From Vicinamibacteria bacterium (GTDB lineage: Bacteria; Acidobacteriota; Vicinamibacteria; Vicinamibacterales; UBA8438), in NCBI GenBank assembly GCA_022820825.1, contig JAJEEU010000068.1, forward strand, positions 1-50,136: a DNA stretch of 50,136 nucleotides. The letters are read 5' to 3'. Made by a program: the position numbers and the translations under genes. The notes beneath the pieces are model-generated. The model was not told the origin of the DNA. It made no database searches and saw nothing but the letters and a program-made list of their open reading frames with translations. This document shows, one piece after another, positions 34,190 to 43,162 of this stretch; the stretch's first letter is position 1; every line of letters begins with the position of its first letter.

Positions 34190-36256
34190 TCAGGCGTTCG
34201 CCGCCAGGTCGAGCAGGAAGGCGTACTGCAGCGCCAGCTCGCGGTAGCGGCGGTAGCGGCCCGATGCGCCGCCGTGGCCGGCCTCCATGTTCGTCTTCAG
34301 CAGCAGGCGGCGGCCGTCGCCGGGCTGCATGACGCGGCGACGGGCCACCCACTTGGCCGGCTCCCAGTACTGCACCTGCGAGTCGTGCAGGCCCGTCATC
34401 ACGAGCAGATGCGGCCAGGCGACGGGCTCCATGTTGTCGTACGGCGAGTAGGAGCGGATGTATTCGTACGCGCCCTTCTCATTGGGATTGCCCCACTCGT
34501 CGTACTCGCCGGTGGTGAGCGGAATGCTCTCGTCGAGCATCGTCGTGACCACGTCTACGAACGGCACCTGCGCGACCACGCCGTGGAACAGGTCGGGGCG
34601 CATGTTGATCACCGCCCCCATCAGCAGGCCGCCCGCGCTGCCGCCCATGGCGAACAACCGCTCCGGCGCGGCGTAACCCGCGGCGGCCAGGTGCTCCGCA
34701 CTCGCGATGAAGTCCGTGAAGGTGTTCTTCTTCTTCTGCAGCTTGCCGTCGTCGTACCACCTGCGCCCCAGCTCCTCGCCGCCGCGCACATGGGCGATGG
34801 CGTACGCGAAGCCGCGGTCCAGCAGGCTGAGGCGCGAAGAGCGGAACGCGGCGTCCATGCTGATGCCGTACGACCCGTAGCCGTACAGCAGAAGCGGCGG
34901 CGCGTCGGCGGGCTGGCGGCCCTCCCCTGCCGAAGCCCGCCGCCGGACCAGCGAGATCGGCACCCGGACGCCGTCCGCCGCCGTCGCGTGCAGCCGCAGC
35001 GTCTCGTAGCGCGCGGGGTCGTAGCCGCCCAGCACCTCCTCCCGCTTGCGAAGCGTGCGCGCGCGAGAGGCCATGTCGTAGTCGTAGACCGACTCGGGCG
35101 TGACCATCGAGCTGTAGTGGAACCGCAGCGTGGCGGTGTCAGGCTCGACGTTGACGCCGAGGCCGGCGGCGTAGGCCGGCTCGTCGAACGCGACCTCGTG
35201 CTCGCCGGGTCCGCTCCACGGCTTCACGCGCAGCACGGTCAGGCCGTCGCGCCGCTCCGCCGCCACCAGGTGGTCGCGGAACAGCTCGAACCCTTCCAGC
35301 AGCACCTCCTCGCGGTGCGGCAGGAGCTCGCGCCAGTGTGCACGGCCGGGCCGGACCTCGTCCGTCTCCATGAGCCGGAAGTTGCGGGCGCCGGCATTCG
35401 TCCGGATGTAGAACCGGCCGCGGAAGTGGTCGATCTCGTACTCGTGGCCGCGCTCGCGCGGCAGGAACGGAACTGGCTCCGCCCCGGGGTCGGCGGCGTC
35501 GAGATAGTGAATCTCGGTCGTTTGCGTCTGGAACGACCCGACGAGTACGTAGCGCCGCGACCGGCTGCGCCACACCGCGCACGAGAACTCCGCGTCGGGT
35601 TCCTCGTAGACGATCCGGTCGTCGCGCGGATCGTCTCCAAGCCGGTGCCGCAGGATCTGGTACGGCCGCAGCGTCTCCGGATCCTGGCGCGCGTAGAACA
35701 CCGCGTCGTTGCCGCCGGCCCAGGCGACGTTGGCCGTTACGTCCGGAATGAGATCGGGCAACTCGCGTCCCGCGTCCAGGTCCCGGAACCGGACGCCATA
35801 CCGGCGGCGGCCGACCGTGTCGACGGCGTACGCCAGCAACCGCCCGTCGGGACTCACCCGGCGCGAGCCCACCTCGCAGAAGGCGTGTCCCTCCGCCACG
35901 GCGTTGACGTCGAGCAGCACCTCCTCGTCACCCTGCGCGCCGGCGGCGCCGAGCGCACGGCGGCAGTAGACGGGGTATTCGCGGCCGTCCTCGTAGCGGC
36001 GGTGATACAGATACGCCCCTTCGCGGTACGGCACCGACATGTCCGTCTGCTTGATGCGCCCCTTGATCTCCTCGAACAGCTCCTCCTGCAGCGCCTCCGT
36101 GTGCGCCAGTTCGCCGCGCACCCAGGCGTTCTCGGCGTCGAGGTAGGCGCGGACCTCGGGATCCTCCCGGTCGCGCAGCCAGTAGTACTCGTCGACCCGG
36201 ACGTCGCCGTGCTTCTCGAGACGGTGTGGGCGCCGCGGGGCGCTGGGAGACGGCAT
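34190..36256 (-). CDS. S9A family peptidase (oligopeptidase B-like)
   Basis: 688 aa from ATG 36256. The N-terminal propeller begins DEYYWLRDREDPEVRAYLDA, the usual oligopeptidase B opening. The catalytic domain holds GGSAGG (Ser about 537), LHDSQVQYWEPAKW (Asp about 623) and EAGHGG (His about 660). No signal peptide is present, so it is cytosolic. The enzyme cleaves short peptides after basic residues. Longer upstream extension in the same frame is not protein-like. It is divergent from the gene at 36378, with a shared symmetric -10 box between them. A free-standing gene with no operon partners. Confidence 0.92.
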   Translation of the reverse strand: MPSPSAPRRPHRLEKHGDVRVDEYYWLRDREDPEVRAYLDAENAWVRGELAHTEALQEELFEEIKGRIKQTDMSVPYREGAYLYHRRYEDGREYPVYCRRALGAAGAQGDEEVLLDVNAVAEGHAFCEVGSRRVSPDGRLLAYAVDTVGRRRYGVRFRDLDAGRELPDLIPDVTANVAWAGGNDAVFYARQDPETLRPYQILRHRLGDDPRDDRIVYEEPDAEFSCAVWRSRSRRYVLVGSFQTQTTEIHYLDAADPGAEPVPFLPRERGHEYEIDHFRGRFYIRTNAGARNFRLMETDEVRPGRAHWRELLPHREEVLLEGFELFRDHLVAAERRDGLTVLRVKPWSGPGEHEVAFDEPAYAAGLGVNVEPDTATLRFHYSSMVTPESVYDYDMASRARTLRKREEVLGGYDPARYETLRLHATAADGVRVPISLVRRRASAGEGRQPADAPPLLLYGYGSYGISMDAAFRSSRLSLLDRGFAYAIAHVRGGEELGRRWYDDGKLQKKKNTFTDFIASAEHLAAAGYAAPERLFAMGGSAGGLLMGAVINMRPDLFHGVVAQVPFVDVVTTMLDESIPLTTGEYDEWGNPNEKGAYEYIRSYSPYDNMEPVAWPHLLVMTGLHDSQVQYWEPAKWVARRRVMQPGDGRRLLLKTNMEAGHGGASGRYRRYRELALQYAFLLDLAANA

Positions 36257-36285
36257 GCGCGGGTCGGGAAGGCCGAGGCGTTGGA

Positions 36286-36293
36286 AGTATAAT
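36286..36293. promoter_or_regulatory. Symmetric -10 box for a divergent gene pair
   Basis: AGTATAAT reads TATAAT on the plus strand (36288-36293) and TATACT on the minus strand (36291-36286). It sits 30 bp from the peptidase start and 85 bp from the unknown gene. Symmetric -10 boxes are known to fire in both directions. No -35 is clear on either side. Confidence 0.45.
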
Positions 36294-36377
36294 GTGGTGT
36301 ACGCGAAACGCCCTTGCCAGCCTGCGCACGGCCGACTACCGGCGCGGCGGGCGACTATTGAGAAGGGAGCGTCCCTC

Positions 36378-36902
36378 ATGGCGGATACGACGTCCGGCCC
36401 CTCACAGGCAAGAATCCGTACCGACCTCTGGCGCGCGGTGCTGGACTTCTCGGGCGACGAGAAATACGTCTGGGACCAGGACGGCCTGGCGGCGCGGCGT
36501 GCGAGCGAGGCCAGGGATCCGGGACCGGACATGCCGACGATCACGCCGGAGCAGTTCACCGGGTGGAAGAAGGCGTTCGCCGCCAGCGTCGACGACAGCG
36601 ACCGGGACGAACGGCTCGACGAGTGGACGGAGCGGCGCCTGCCGGCCAGCTTCCTGCCGCCCCACCTGAAGCACCGCTGGAACGGTCACCTCAAGGTGGA
36701 GGTCCACAAGCGCCTGCTCGACTGGTTCGAGGCGCAGAACCTCGCGCCTCCGGCCGACCTGCTCGTCACCCGCGACAGCGTCGACACCTCGCCGGGGCCG
36801 GACTTGCGGCAGCGCTTGATCGCCTGCATGCGCCTGATGACGCAGGACGAGCTGGAGCGGGTGCAGATCCCCGCGTCCGTGCTCCTGCGGCTGAAGCCGT
36901 AG
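36378..36902 (+). CDS. Hypothetical soluble protein
   Basis: 174 aa from ATG 36378, with AAGGGAG 7-13 nt upstream. It is acidic to neutral and mostly helical by eye, with no signal peptide and no Cys-rich or membrane segments. Recognisable blocks are DLWRAVLDFSGDEKYVWDQD, ERRLPASFLPPHLKHRW and DLRQRLIACMRLMTQDELERV. I do not recognise the family. It is transcribed divergently from the S9 peptidase. The ribosome site and codon usage support translation. Confidence 0.65.
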   Translation: MADTTSGPSQARIRTDLWRAVLDFSGDEKYVWDQDGLAARRASEARDPGPDMPTITPEQFTGWKKAFAASVDDSDRDERLDEWTERRLPASFLPPHLKHRWNGHLKVEVHKRLLDWFEAQNLAPPADLLVTRDSVDTSPGPDLRQRLIACMRLMTQDELERVQIPASVLLRLKP

Positions 36903-37208
36903 CAACCGGGAAATCAGCCTCCGCGCAACCTGTCGACGAACTCACGCGCAGTCGCCGGACGGTCGGATGGTCGAGCCGTCAGCATCGCGCTGGCGACAGC
37001 GAGCAACGACGCAGCCGCGTCGTCACCCGGCTCGGCTCCCGTCTGTAACTGCCGGCGCCGAATGCGGTCGATCACCGCGTTGCCGTCGCCGCCCGTGAGG
37101 TCCAATTTTCCGTGCAAAATCGCACGGCAACAAGATCAAGAAGGCGAATTGGGAACCATGAGTCTATTGATGCGAGTGTGACACCATATCATTTTCAGAA
37201 GCGGTCGG
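36903..37208. other. Left edge of the less GC-rich island
   Basis: Between the unknown gene and the repeat protein. It holds the kinase-like fragment and a small hairpin, CCGTGC (37110-37115) with GCACGG (37122-37127), after which base composition drops. This could be an insertion boundary. No attachment site repeat was found. Confidence 0.4.
36914..37117 (-). pseudogene. Short fragment resembling the C-terminal end of a protein kinase
   Basis: About 67 codons on the minus strand end in AMLTARPSDRPATAREFVDRL, which looks like the tail of a Hanks-type serine/threonine kinase (the DPxxRP segment before a final helix). No kinase core lies upstream; the frame instead opens in a less GC-rich stretch at the edge of the repeat-protein island. 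A remnant cut by an insertion fits best. A genuine small protein is possible. The start is uncertain (a TTG at 37117). Confidence 0.35.
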
Positions 37209-39776
37209 TCATCGGCGGATGTCGCATATGGGCGTATCAGAAACAAACCCATCGAGGCAACTATATTCGCCAGTTCGGTCGTCGATCGAGATGCAACTAC
37301 AAGAACTATTGAGTATAGACCCATTGTGTTCCTCTCGCCGGCGTTGTTCGGCTTCCAGACGACGTTGCTCGTCTTCCAGACGACGCTGTTCGGCTACTAG
37401 ACGACGTTGTTCGGTTTCCTCCAGACGACGTTGTTCGGCATCTCGCTCTCGTTGCCGTCGTTCCTCTACCTCCCGAGATATGTCGAGCCCGCTGGGCGTG
37501 CCGGATCCGTAACCCGCGGGGCACTGGCACCGGAGAATTCCCGAGGATTGCAGGGCGCCGAGCGTTTCGCACGCGGCTCTGATCTCCCTGCGGCGTGCGG
37601 TGATTTGCTCGGAGGTTGCAGATGATCCGCCGGCTATCGCACACTGCGCACCTGCCGCCTGTAGTGCAAAAACCCGTCGCTGGAAATCGACGTTCGAGCC
37701 ACACCAACTCACGCCAAGGCTCTGCACATTCGCTGGCGTAGGATAGCCCGGAATCTCACATTGCCCCCCGCCAGCGCCAACCGTATTGCCCACCGAGCCA
37801 CCCGCGGCAGCGACACTCGTTGCGGACGCAACTGACTGCGGCCCGTCGATTACACGTTCCGCGAATTCAGTACCGGCCGCGACCGCCTCTTGGGTGCCTC
37901 CGCCTACGGCGGAAATTGCCGCGCTGCCAGCGATACCTATAGCGGCATCCAACCAACTTGGTCCAGACGACGTGTCGGTGGCTCGGGCGCCCTGGAGCAT
38001 CGCTCCTGCAAGATCCGCAGCCTGTAAATCCGCGTCCTCCATGTCCTGGACCTGGCGCAGGTCCGCGTCCCGCAGATCTGCACCATGGAAATCAGATTCT
38101 TTAGTGAAGCGCGCATTGTACAGATTCGCGCCGCGCAGGTCCGCATTTCGATAGTTGCCTCGAAGAACTGAATCCTCCAGATTCGCCCCGCGTAGATCCA
38201 AGCCCTCGAAATTCGGCGAACCGAAGTCCAGGTCCGACAAGTTCGCGCCGGCGAAATTAACCCCTCTCAGGTCCGCAGCCGATATCCGGGTGATTTCGTG
38301 ATTCCTAAAGCCAGGATCACTCCTGTTTCTCAGATCCGCCGCACGCAGGTCTGCGCCACGCAGGTCTGCATCAGTAAGATCGACTCCTCTCATGTCCACA
38401 TAGCGAAAATCCGCCTCGCGTGCGTCCGCCCTGTCCAAGTCGGCCCCGCGCATTTCCACTCCACGCAGAACAGCCCACCGCAAGATAGCGTCATCCAGCT
38501 TGTTCTCGTGCAAATTGGCCGCGAGCAGGTTTGCCCCGCAGAGATTGGCCCCGCGCAGATCCGCTTCCTCCAGATTCACTTCCGCTAAATCCGCTCCTCG
38601 AAGATCCGCGTTGCGCAGGTTTGCGCCCGACAGATTCCAGCCGCGCAAGTCAAGGCCACGCAGGTCCAATCCGGAGAGCTTTCCTTCAAGTAGAGCCTCT
38701 CGCGGTAGAGCCGTCTGCGACCCCATCGCGATACACCCCTCAGCGTCCGCATCAGCGAGAGCCTGCGTTACTGCCGACTGCGGGTCGTTGCCGGCCGCGA
38801 GATGCAAAGGCACGCGGTCCTGACTATCGCGTGCCATGACGTCGCTGCCGGCCATGAGCAGAGCGTCGACAATGACCGGACTGGTGTTGTAGGCCGCGGC
38901 ATGATGCAAAGGCGTGCGCATGTCGCCATCCCTGGCCGCGACGTCGGCACCGGCGGCCAATAGTGCTTCAACGACAGCTGGATCCTCGCTGTGAGCGGCC
39001 GCGTAGTGCAGCGCCGTGCCACCGTTGAAATCCGCGGTGTTCGCGCTAGCGCCGGCGGCGAGGAGGAATTCGGCGATGGCTAGTGGGCCGTTGTTGCGGA
39101 CAGTGAGTATCAACGGTGTTCCGCCGGAGGCCGTGTCTGCCGCATCAAGCAGGGACCCGGCATCCAGCAAGGCCTGGATGATCGACGGATCGTTCGCTTG
39201 GGATGCCGCAGCATGCAATGGAGTCAAGCCCGAAGCATTCGGAGTGGCAAGGTTGACAGTCCCGGTCTCCATGCAGGCTGTTACCTGCTCCAGCGTGGCG
39301 GTTTCAAAGTACGCCTCCGCGTTCCACCCGTTACAGCGTACTGCGTCCTGCAGCGTGTTCATTAGCGCCAACGCGTCCAGATAGTGGCGAGCGTCACGGC
39401 CCGCCGCGGTCAGATATTGGGTAACGGATTCCAGGGCCTCCTCCGGCAGGTCCATTACACTCGCCACTCTCGCGTGCCAGTAGTGGAACTCCGGCAGATC
39501 CAGGTCGTGGTCGCGCTGCAGGCGAAGCACGTCTTGAAGAGTGGCCCATGCCCGGCTGTGGTCACCGTCGCTCAGAGCCTGCTCCACCTGCAACAGTTGC
39601 GAATCCGCAAGCACCTCCGGTGGCAGCTGACCCGCGCTGGTTGCTACCAGGAACAACACAGCCAAGGCGCTTGCCATCAAGGCTGATGCCACGTCTCGGC
39701 GCACGCGCCATGACGCTCTCCTGCGGCGGACTGCGGCTGGCGAACACCCACGCGACCGGTGATGTGCAGATGGCAT
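37209..39776 (-). CDS. Exported ankyrin - pentapeptide repeat - coiled-coil protein
   Basis: 855 aa from ATG 39776, with AAGGA about 9 nt upstream. An Arg-rich N-terminus leads to one hydrophobic segment (about 33-48, ALMASALAVLFLVATSA), a signal or anchor. Then come a helical TPR-like part (55-150), about five ankyrin repeats (180-345; GLTPLHAAASQ, GGTALHYAAA, RTPLHHAAA, RVPLHLAA) and some 40 pentapeptide units of the A(D/N)LRG type (365-600). A Gly/Ala-rich stretch, a Cys-containing part, an EQRRL-repeated coiled coil (about 770-820) and a Cys-rich tail follow. Ankyrins bind proteins and pentapeptide helices can mimic DNA. The combination in one exported protein is unusual. Base composition is lower in GC than its neighbours. 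Function is unknown. Confidence 0.85.
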   Translation of the reverse strand: MPSAHHRSRGCSPAAVRRRRASWRVRRDVASALMASALAVLFLVATSAGQLPPEVLADSQLLQVEQALSDGDHSRAWATLQDVLRLQRDHDLDLPEFHYWHARVASVMDLPEEALESVTQYLTAAGRDARHYLDALALMNTLQDAVRCNGWNAEAYFETATLEQVTACMETGTVNLATPNASGLTPLHAAASQANDPSIIQALLDAGSLLDAADTASGGTPLILTVRNNGPLAIAEFLLAAGASANTADFNGGTALHYAAAHSEDPAVVEALLAAGADVAARDGDMRTPLHHAAAYNTSPVIVDALLMAGSDVMARDSQDRVPLHLAAGNDPQSAVTQALADADAEGCIAMGSQTALPREALLEGKLSGLDLRGLDLRGWNLSGANLRNADLRGADLAEVNLEEADLRGANLCGANLLAANLHENKLDDAILRWAVLRGVEMRGADLDRADAREADFRYVDMRGVDLTDADLRGADLRAADLRNRSDPGFRNHEITRISAADLRGVNFAGANLSDLDFGSPNFEGLDLRGANLEDSVLRGNYRNADLRGANLYNARFTKESDFHGADLRDADLRQVQDMEDADLQAADLAGAMLQGARATDTSSGPSWLDAAIGIAGSAAISAVGGGTQEAVAAGTEFAERVIDGPQSVASATSVAAAGGSVGNTVGAGGGQCEIPGYPTPANVQSLGVSWCGSNVDFQRRVFALQAAGAQCAIAGGSSATSEQITARRREIRAACETLGALQSSGILRCQCPAGYGSGTPSGLDISREVEERRQRERDAEQRRLEETEQRRLVAEQRRLEDEQRRLEAEQRRREEHNGSILNSSCSCISIDDRTGEYSCLDGFVSDTPICDIRR
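37343..37439 (-). repeat. Coding tandem repeat (EQRRL units)
   Basis: Five imperfect ~18-24-bp units of GAACAACGTCGTCTG type encode EQRRLE(E/V/D/A)-like heptads near the C-terminus of the repeat protein. The unit number could vary between strains by slippage. Confidence 0.75.
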
Positions 39777-40683
39777 TTCTGGCAATCCTTGTATCAGGAA
39801 GTCGACTCCACTAGCAGGGTGCTGAAGAACTCGGCACGATGGGCATTCTCGAGTTCATCCGAGCGAATCGCGGCGAGCGCCTGTGTGTGGTGAGCGATGC
39901 CAACCGGCACCCGCGACCGGGCCGCCACCACCGCTGCATGCCATCAGGTAAGACGTCCGCAGGGAACTATCGTCGTCGGCGAACACCGTATGCGGACACA
40001 CTGACCCGTGACGTGCAGGCCGTGTCCGAACAGGCTCAAGCTGTCCAAGGAGTTGGGCTCCTCAACTGACAACTCATCATAAGTATACCGCATATATCGT
40101 GACTAAAACGTGACAATATTGAGTTAATACGTGTATTTTAAGTTACTAACGGTCACCTGTGGCAGTATGCGTAATGCAGTCGTGGCGGTGGCGAGCCACC
40201 CGAGGGTTTCACATTGGTTGCGCGGCTTGAGTTCAACACGACGCATACCTATACGAGGTGGGAATGAACGCGTTGGCGTCTGTGCTCCGGATGCGATCGA
40301 CGCCGTCAGATATCCGGCATTTCTTCGCGGAGCCGCAGCAGAGCCGTTCCCAGGGCCATGCGCGCTGCGTGCGGACTGCCGCGACCGTCGATGAGAGCGA
40401 GTCGCTTGTAGCTGTACCCCATCTCGGCACGGCCCGCGATCGGCCCGCGCACCCGCGGCGTATGGTCGCGAGCGCATCCGCGTTCCCGGTGTCGGTGGGC
40501 CGCCGCGGATCGGATGCTGGCGACATCGCCGCTCATCATAGACTCTCGACACATCTCCATGCGCGCGTGAGCCGTCGACCTCCTCCTGCCCCTGCCGCAC
40601 GGCCAAGCCGGCCGGGGCCCGGTTGAAGCGCGCCGCCGATGTCGCTATATTGTTGCTGGAGTTGATCTTGGTGGCGGAGGACC
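39777..40683. other. Long non-coding region with an AT-rich core
   Basis: About 900 bp between the repeat protein and the Rieske gene. A core near 40070-40160 is much richer in A and T than the rest of the window (TATATCGTGAC, ATTGAGTTAATACGTGTATT). The short frames here lack ribosome sites and protein-like composition. It may hold gene remnants, the promoter of the repeat-protein gene or an insertion boundary. No terminal repeats or transposase were seen. Confidence 0.5.
40623..40651 (+). promoter_or_regulatory. Sigma70-type promoter of the Rieske gene
   Basis: TTGAAG (40623-40628), a 17-bp spacer and TATATT (40646-40651) lie 32 bp before ATG 40684, with GGAGG at 40676-40680. This is the best complete promoter in the window. 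Confidence 0.55.
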
Positions 40684-41733
40684 ATGCTCGCAGAGACAAG
40701 TGCACGACCGTCGGGGCCCATCGCTGAGCTACCCCCCTTCCCCGAGGGCTGGTACTTCATCGGGAGTTGCGACTCGATTCGGCGCAAGAGGCTGATCGAG
40801 AAGACCTGGGTGGGCGAGGAAATCGTCGTCTGGTGCGACGAGGACGACCGCATCCGCGTGACCGACGCGATATGTCCGCACCTGGGCTCGCACCTCGGGC
40901 CGTCGGTCGGCGGCAAGGTCCGCGACGGCTGTCTGGTCTGTCCGTTTCATGGATTCGAGTTCGATGGGGACGGCCGGTGCGTCGCCACGCCGAACGCCCC
41001 CGCGCCCAGGACCGCAAGCCTGAGAACCTACGAGACCAGGGAAATCCTGGGGATGGTCTTCGCCTGGTGGGGATACGGGGGTCGCGAACCGCAGTGGCGC
41101 CTGCCGGACATACCTGACGACGGCGCCGAGTGGTGCAAGGTGGGATTCCGCACCCTCCGGTTTCCGGGGCACGTTCAGACGCTGGCCGAGAACTCCGTGG
41201 ATTTCGGCCATCTGTCCTACATCCACGGCTACGACAACGTGACGCCGGTCGGTGAGCTGGAAGTCGACGGCGCCTATCTGCGGAGCAGCTTCACCTTCAA
41301 GCGCGTTCGCAGGTTTGCGAGCGTCGAGATGGTCCACGAGGTCGCAACCACCGCGCACATCCATGGACTGGGCTACTCCTTCGTCGAAATCCACGAGAAG
41401 TCCATAGGCTTTCGAGCGCGATACTGGGTCCTGGCAAGGCCTGTCGACAGCGAACGCGTCGAGCTGGTGCTGGCCAACTCCGTGCAGGAGATGCGCAAGC
41501 CCCGGCGGGCCATCATGGGTATGCGCTTCCTGCCCGTGCCGCTGCGCCACCGTGCGATGAACCAGTTCCTGCTGTCGATGCAGAAGATGGACGTCCAGCA
41601 GGACGTCGTGGTCTGGGCACGCATGCGGTACCGGCAGCAGCCGCGGCTGTGCCGGTCCGACGGCCCCATCGGGGCCTACCGCCGCTACTGCCGGCAGTTC
41701 TATCCGGAGCTGGCGGTATCCAAGGCCTCGTAG
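40684..41733 (+). CDS. Rieske non-heme iron oxygenase (steroid-oxygenase-like)
   Basis: 349 aa from ATG 40684. The Rieske [2Fe-2S] site is CPHLG (C64, H66) and CPFHGFEFD (C86, H89). The mononuclear iron site is ENSVDFGHLSYIHGY (D173, H176, H181). Size and layout match KshA (3-ketosteroid 9-alpha-hydroxylase) and DAF-36/Neverland-type cholesterol 7-desaturases rather than two-subunit aromatic dioxygenases. No signal peptide is seen. No ferredoxin reductase is encoded nearby, so electrons must come from elsewhere. It converges with a sterol reductase gene 34 bp away, which supports a sterol or steroid substrate; that substrate is inferred from family and neighbour only. Confidence 0.85.
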   Translation: MLAETSARPSGPIAELPPFPEGWYFIGSCDSIRRKRLIEKTWVGEEIVVWCDEDDRIRVTDAICPHLGSHLGPSVGGKVRDGCLVCPFHGFEFDGDGRCVATPNAPAPRTASLRTYETREILGMVFAWWGYGGREPQWRLPDIPDDGAEWCKVGFRTLRFPGHVQTLAENSVDFGHLSYIHGYDNVTPVGELEVDGAYLRSSFTFKRVRRFASVEMVHEVATTAHIHGLGYSFVEIHEKSIGFRARYWVLARPVDSERVELVLANSVQEMRKPRRAIMGMRFLPVPLRHRAMNQFLLSMQKMDVQQDVVVWARMRYRQQPRLCRSDGPIGAYRRYCRQFYPELAVSKAS

Positions 41734-41767
41734 CGCCGACGGAAATCCCCGCGGGGGCGGGTAGCGC

Positions 41768-42859
41768 TCAGTAGATCCCCGGAACCATGCGGTAGGGAGT
41801 CTTCGCCCGGTACTGCGTCCACAGCTCTCCATACTTGAGGGCGCAGCGGCCGTCGTCGATGCGGTCGCGGACGATGAAGAAGATCGTCAGGTATACGAAG
41901 TAGGCCCAGGCCCACGCGTTCGTGAAGTGCCCGAGCGCCAGCGCCATGCCGAGCGCCTCCAGGAGCTCGCCCGTGTAGTTCACGTGCCGGGCCCTGCCCC
42001 AGTAGCCGCTGCAGAGGATCGTGCGCTTCCCGTCCGTCATGGTGACCGGCTTGATGAACCCGAGAAAGGCGCGCTCCGGGAAACGCTTGAACGTGTACTT
42101 CTGCATGTTGGCGCCGCGCGTGATCACCCAGCCCAGCAGAAACACCGCGGCCGAACCTCCGAGCCACAGCGGGTGCAACGCCGGGTCGATGTCGGGGCTC
42201 GGCAGACCGGCCGTACCCCAGAGCCCGATCGGATACAGCAACGGATAGAGGGCAAGGCACCCGAAGATCAACTTGAGCCCGACGCGCTCCTCGATGATGT
42301 CGAAGGTGAAGAGCTGGACGCGCTCGAAGACAAAGTAGTCCACGACGAACCACACCCACATCGCCGCGTGCAGGAACAGGCCCACGTTCGACGCCTCGCC
42401 GTACAGGTCGTAGTGGTACGCGGCGCTGGAAACGGCGCACAACCCGAGCACGCCGCCGCCGAAGATGTACATGAACATCTTGGCGTCGACGCCCCGGCCG
42501 AAGTGGACGTTGCGGGTACGGCCTTCGATCCACTGGATCAGTGCGCTGCGGTCGTCGGCGGGCGCGCGCAGCACGATCCAGGCGGCCATGACGACGCTCA
42601 GGGCGACCGCGCCGGCGAAGGCGTGCCACTTCGCGATCCACAGCCAGCCGAGCGGCGCGCCGGTCAGCTCGAACCGCCAGATGACGAGCGCGGCGACGAA
42701 GACGGCGAGGCCGTTGAGCCGGTAGAGGTGCGGCGTCACGCGCGTATAGCCCTCGACGCGGCGCGCCGGCAGTACGACGTGCAGCGCGAGGAGGATGGCG
42801 AAGATGGCCGTCGGCGTGAGGAAGGCGGCGACAGCCTGCATGGTCGTTAGCTCGGGCAT
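41768..42859 (-). CDS. ERG4/ERG24-family sterol reductase-like membrane enzyme
   Basis: 363 aa from ATG 42859; ATG 42841 is a shorter option. About nine to ten hydrophobic helices are visible. The C-terminal third carries the family signature: CSGYWGRARHVNYTGELLEA (about 283-302), then FFIVRDRIDDGRCALKYGE and a final YRMVPGIY. These residues bind NADPH and sterol in C14- and C7-sterol reductases and in ERG4. The family reduces double bonds of the sterol ring or side chain; it is common in eukaryotes and sporadic in bacteria. Which bond is reduced cannot be told. No oxidosqualene cyclase is in the window, so the substrate may be acquired. Confidence 0.88.
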   Translation of the reverse strand: MPELTTMQAVAAFLTPTAIFAILLALHVVLPARRVEGYTRVTPHLYRLNGLAVFVAALVIWRFELTGAPLGWLWIAKWHAFAGAVALSVVMAAWIVLRAPADDRSALIQWIEGRTRNVHFGRGVDAKMFMYIFGGGVLGLCAVSSAAYHYDLYGEASNVGLFLHAAMWVWFVVDYFVFERVQLFTFDIIEERVGLKLIFGCLALYPLLYPIGLWGTAGLPSPDIDPALHPLWLGGSAAVFLLGWVITRGANMQKYTFKRFPERAFLGFIKPVTMTDGKRTILCSGYWGRARHVNYTGELLEALGMALALGHFTNAWAWAYFVYLTIFFIVRDRIDDGRCALKYGELWTQYRAKTPYRMVPGIY

Positions 42860-43162
42860 GACGACTTCTGTCCGGGCACGGAACCACCGGCGCAGGACGC
42901 ATGCTGTGCCGGGTTCGCCTCACGATAGCCGCGCCGCCGGCAGCCGTCAAGCAGGCGCCGACGCCGCGGGACAGAAGCTGGCGCCGGCAGTCCGTGGTGG
43001 AATTCCGCGTCGCACCGAGACCGGTGAGGCACCCCGCTGACAAGGCGCGAGGAGGGAGCAAGTCGGGCTATTTGTGACCGACGAGCAACGCAGTTCGGGC
43101 GGGATGCATCGCCGTCGAATGCAGCGGGGCCATTCCCTCGGGCTGCCAGCTGCTGCGGGCCG
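42860..43162. other. Intergenic region upstream of the sterol reductase
   Basis: About 300 bp between two minus-strand genes. It should hold the sterol reductase promoter, but no clear -35/-10 pair is visible. No gene or strong repeat is seen. Confidence 0.4.

Noticed and set aside
37110..37127. CCGTGC/GCACGG hairpin as terminator of the repeat-protein gene
   Set aside because: It lacks a T-run in either direction and lies more than 80 bp past the stop; kept only as a possible boundary mark.
40124..40626. Small genes in the AT-rich region before the Rieske gene
   Set aside because: Several short frames overlap on both strands with no ribosome site, no recognisable motif and composition that shifts with local GC.
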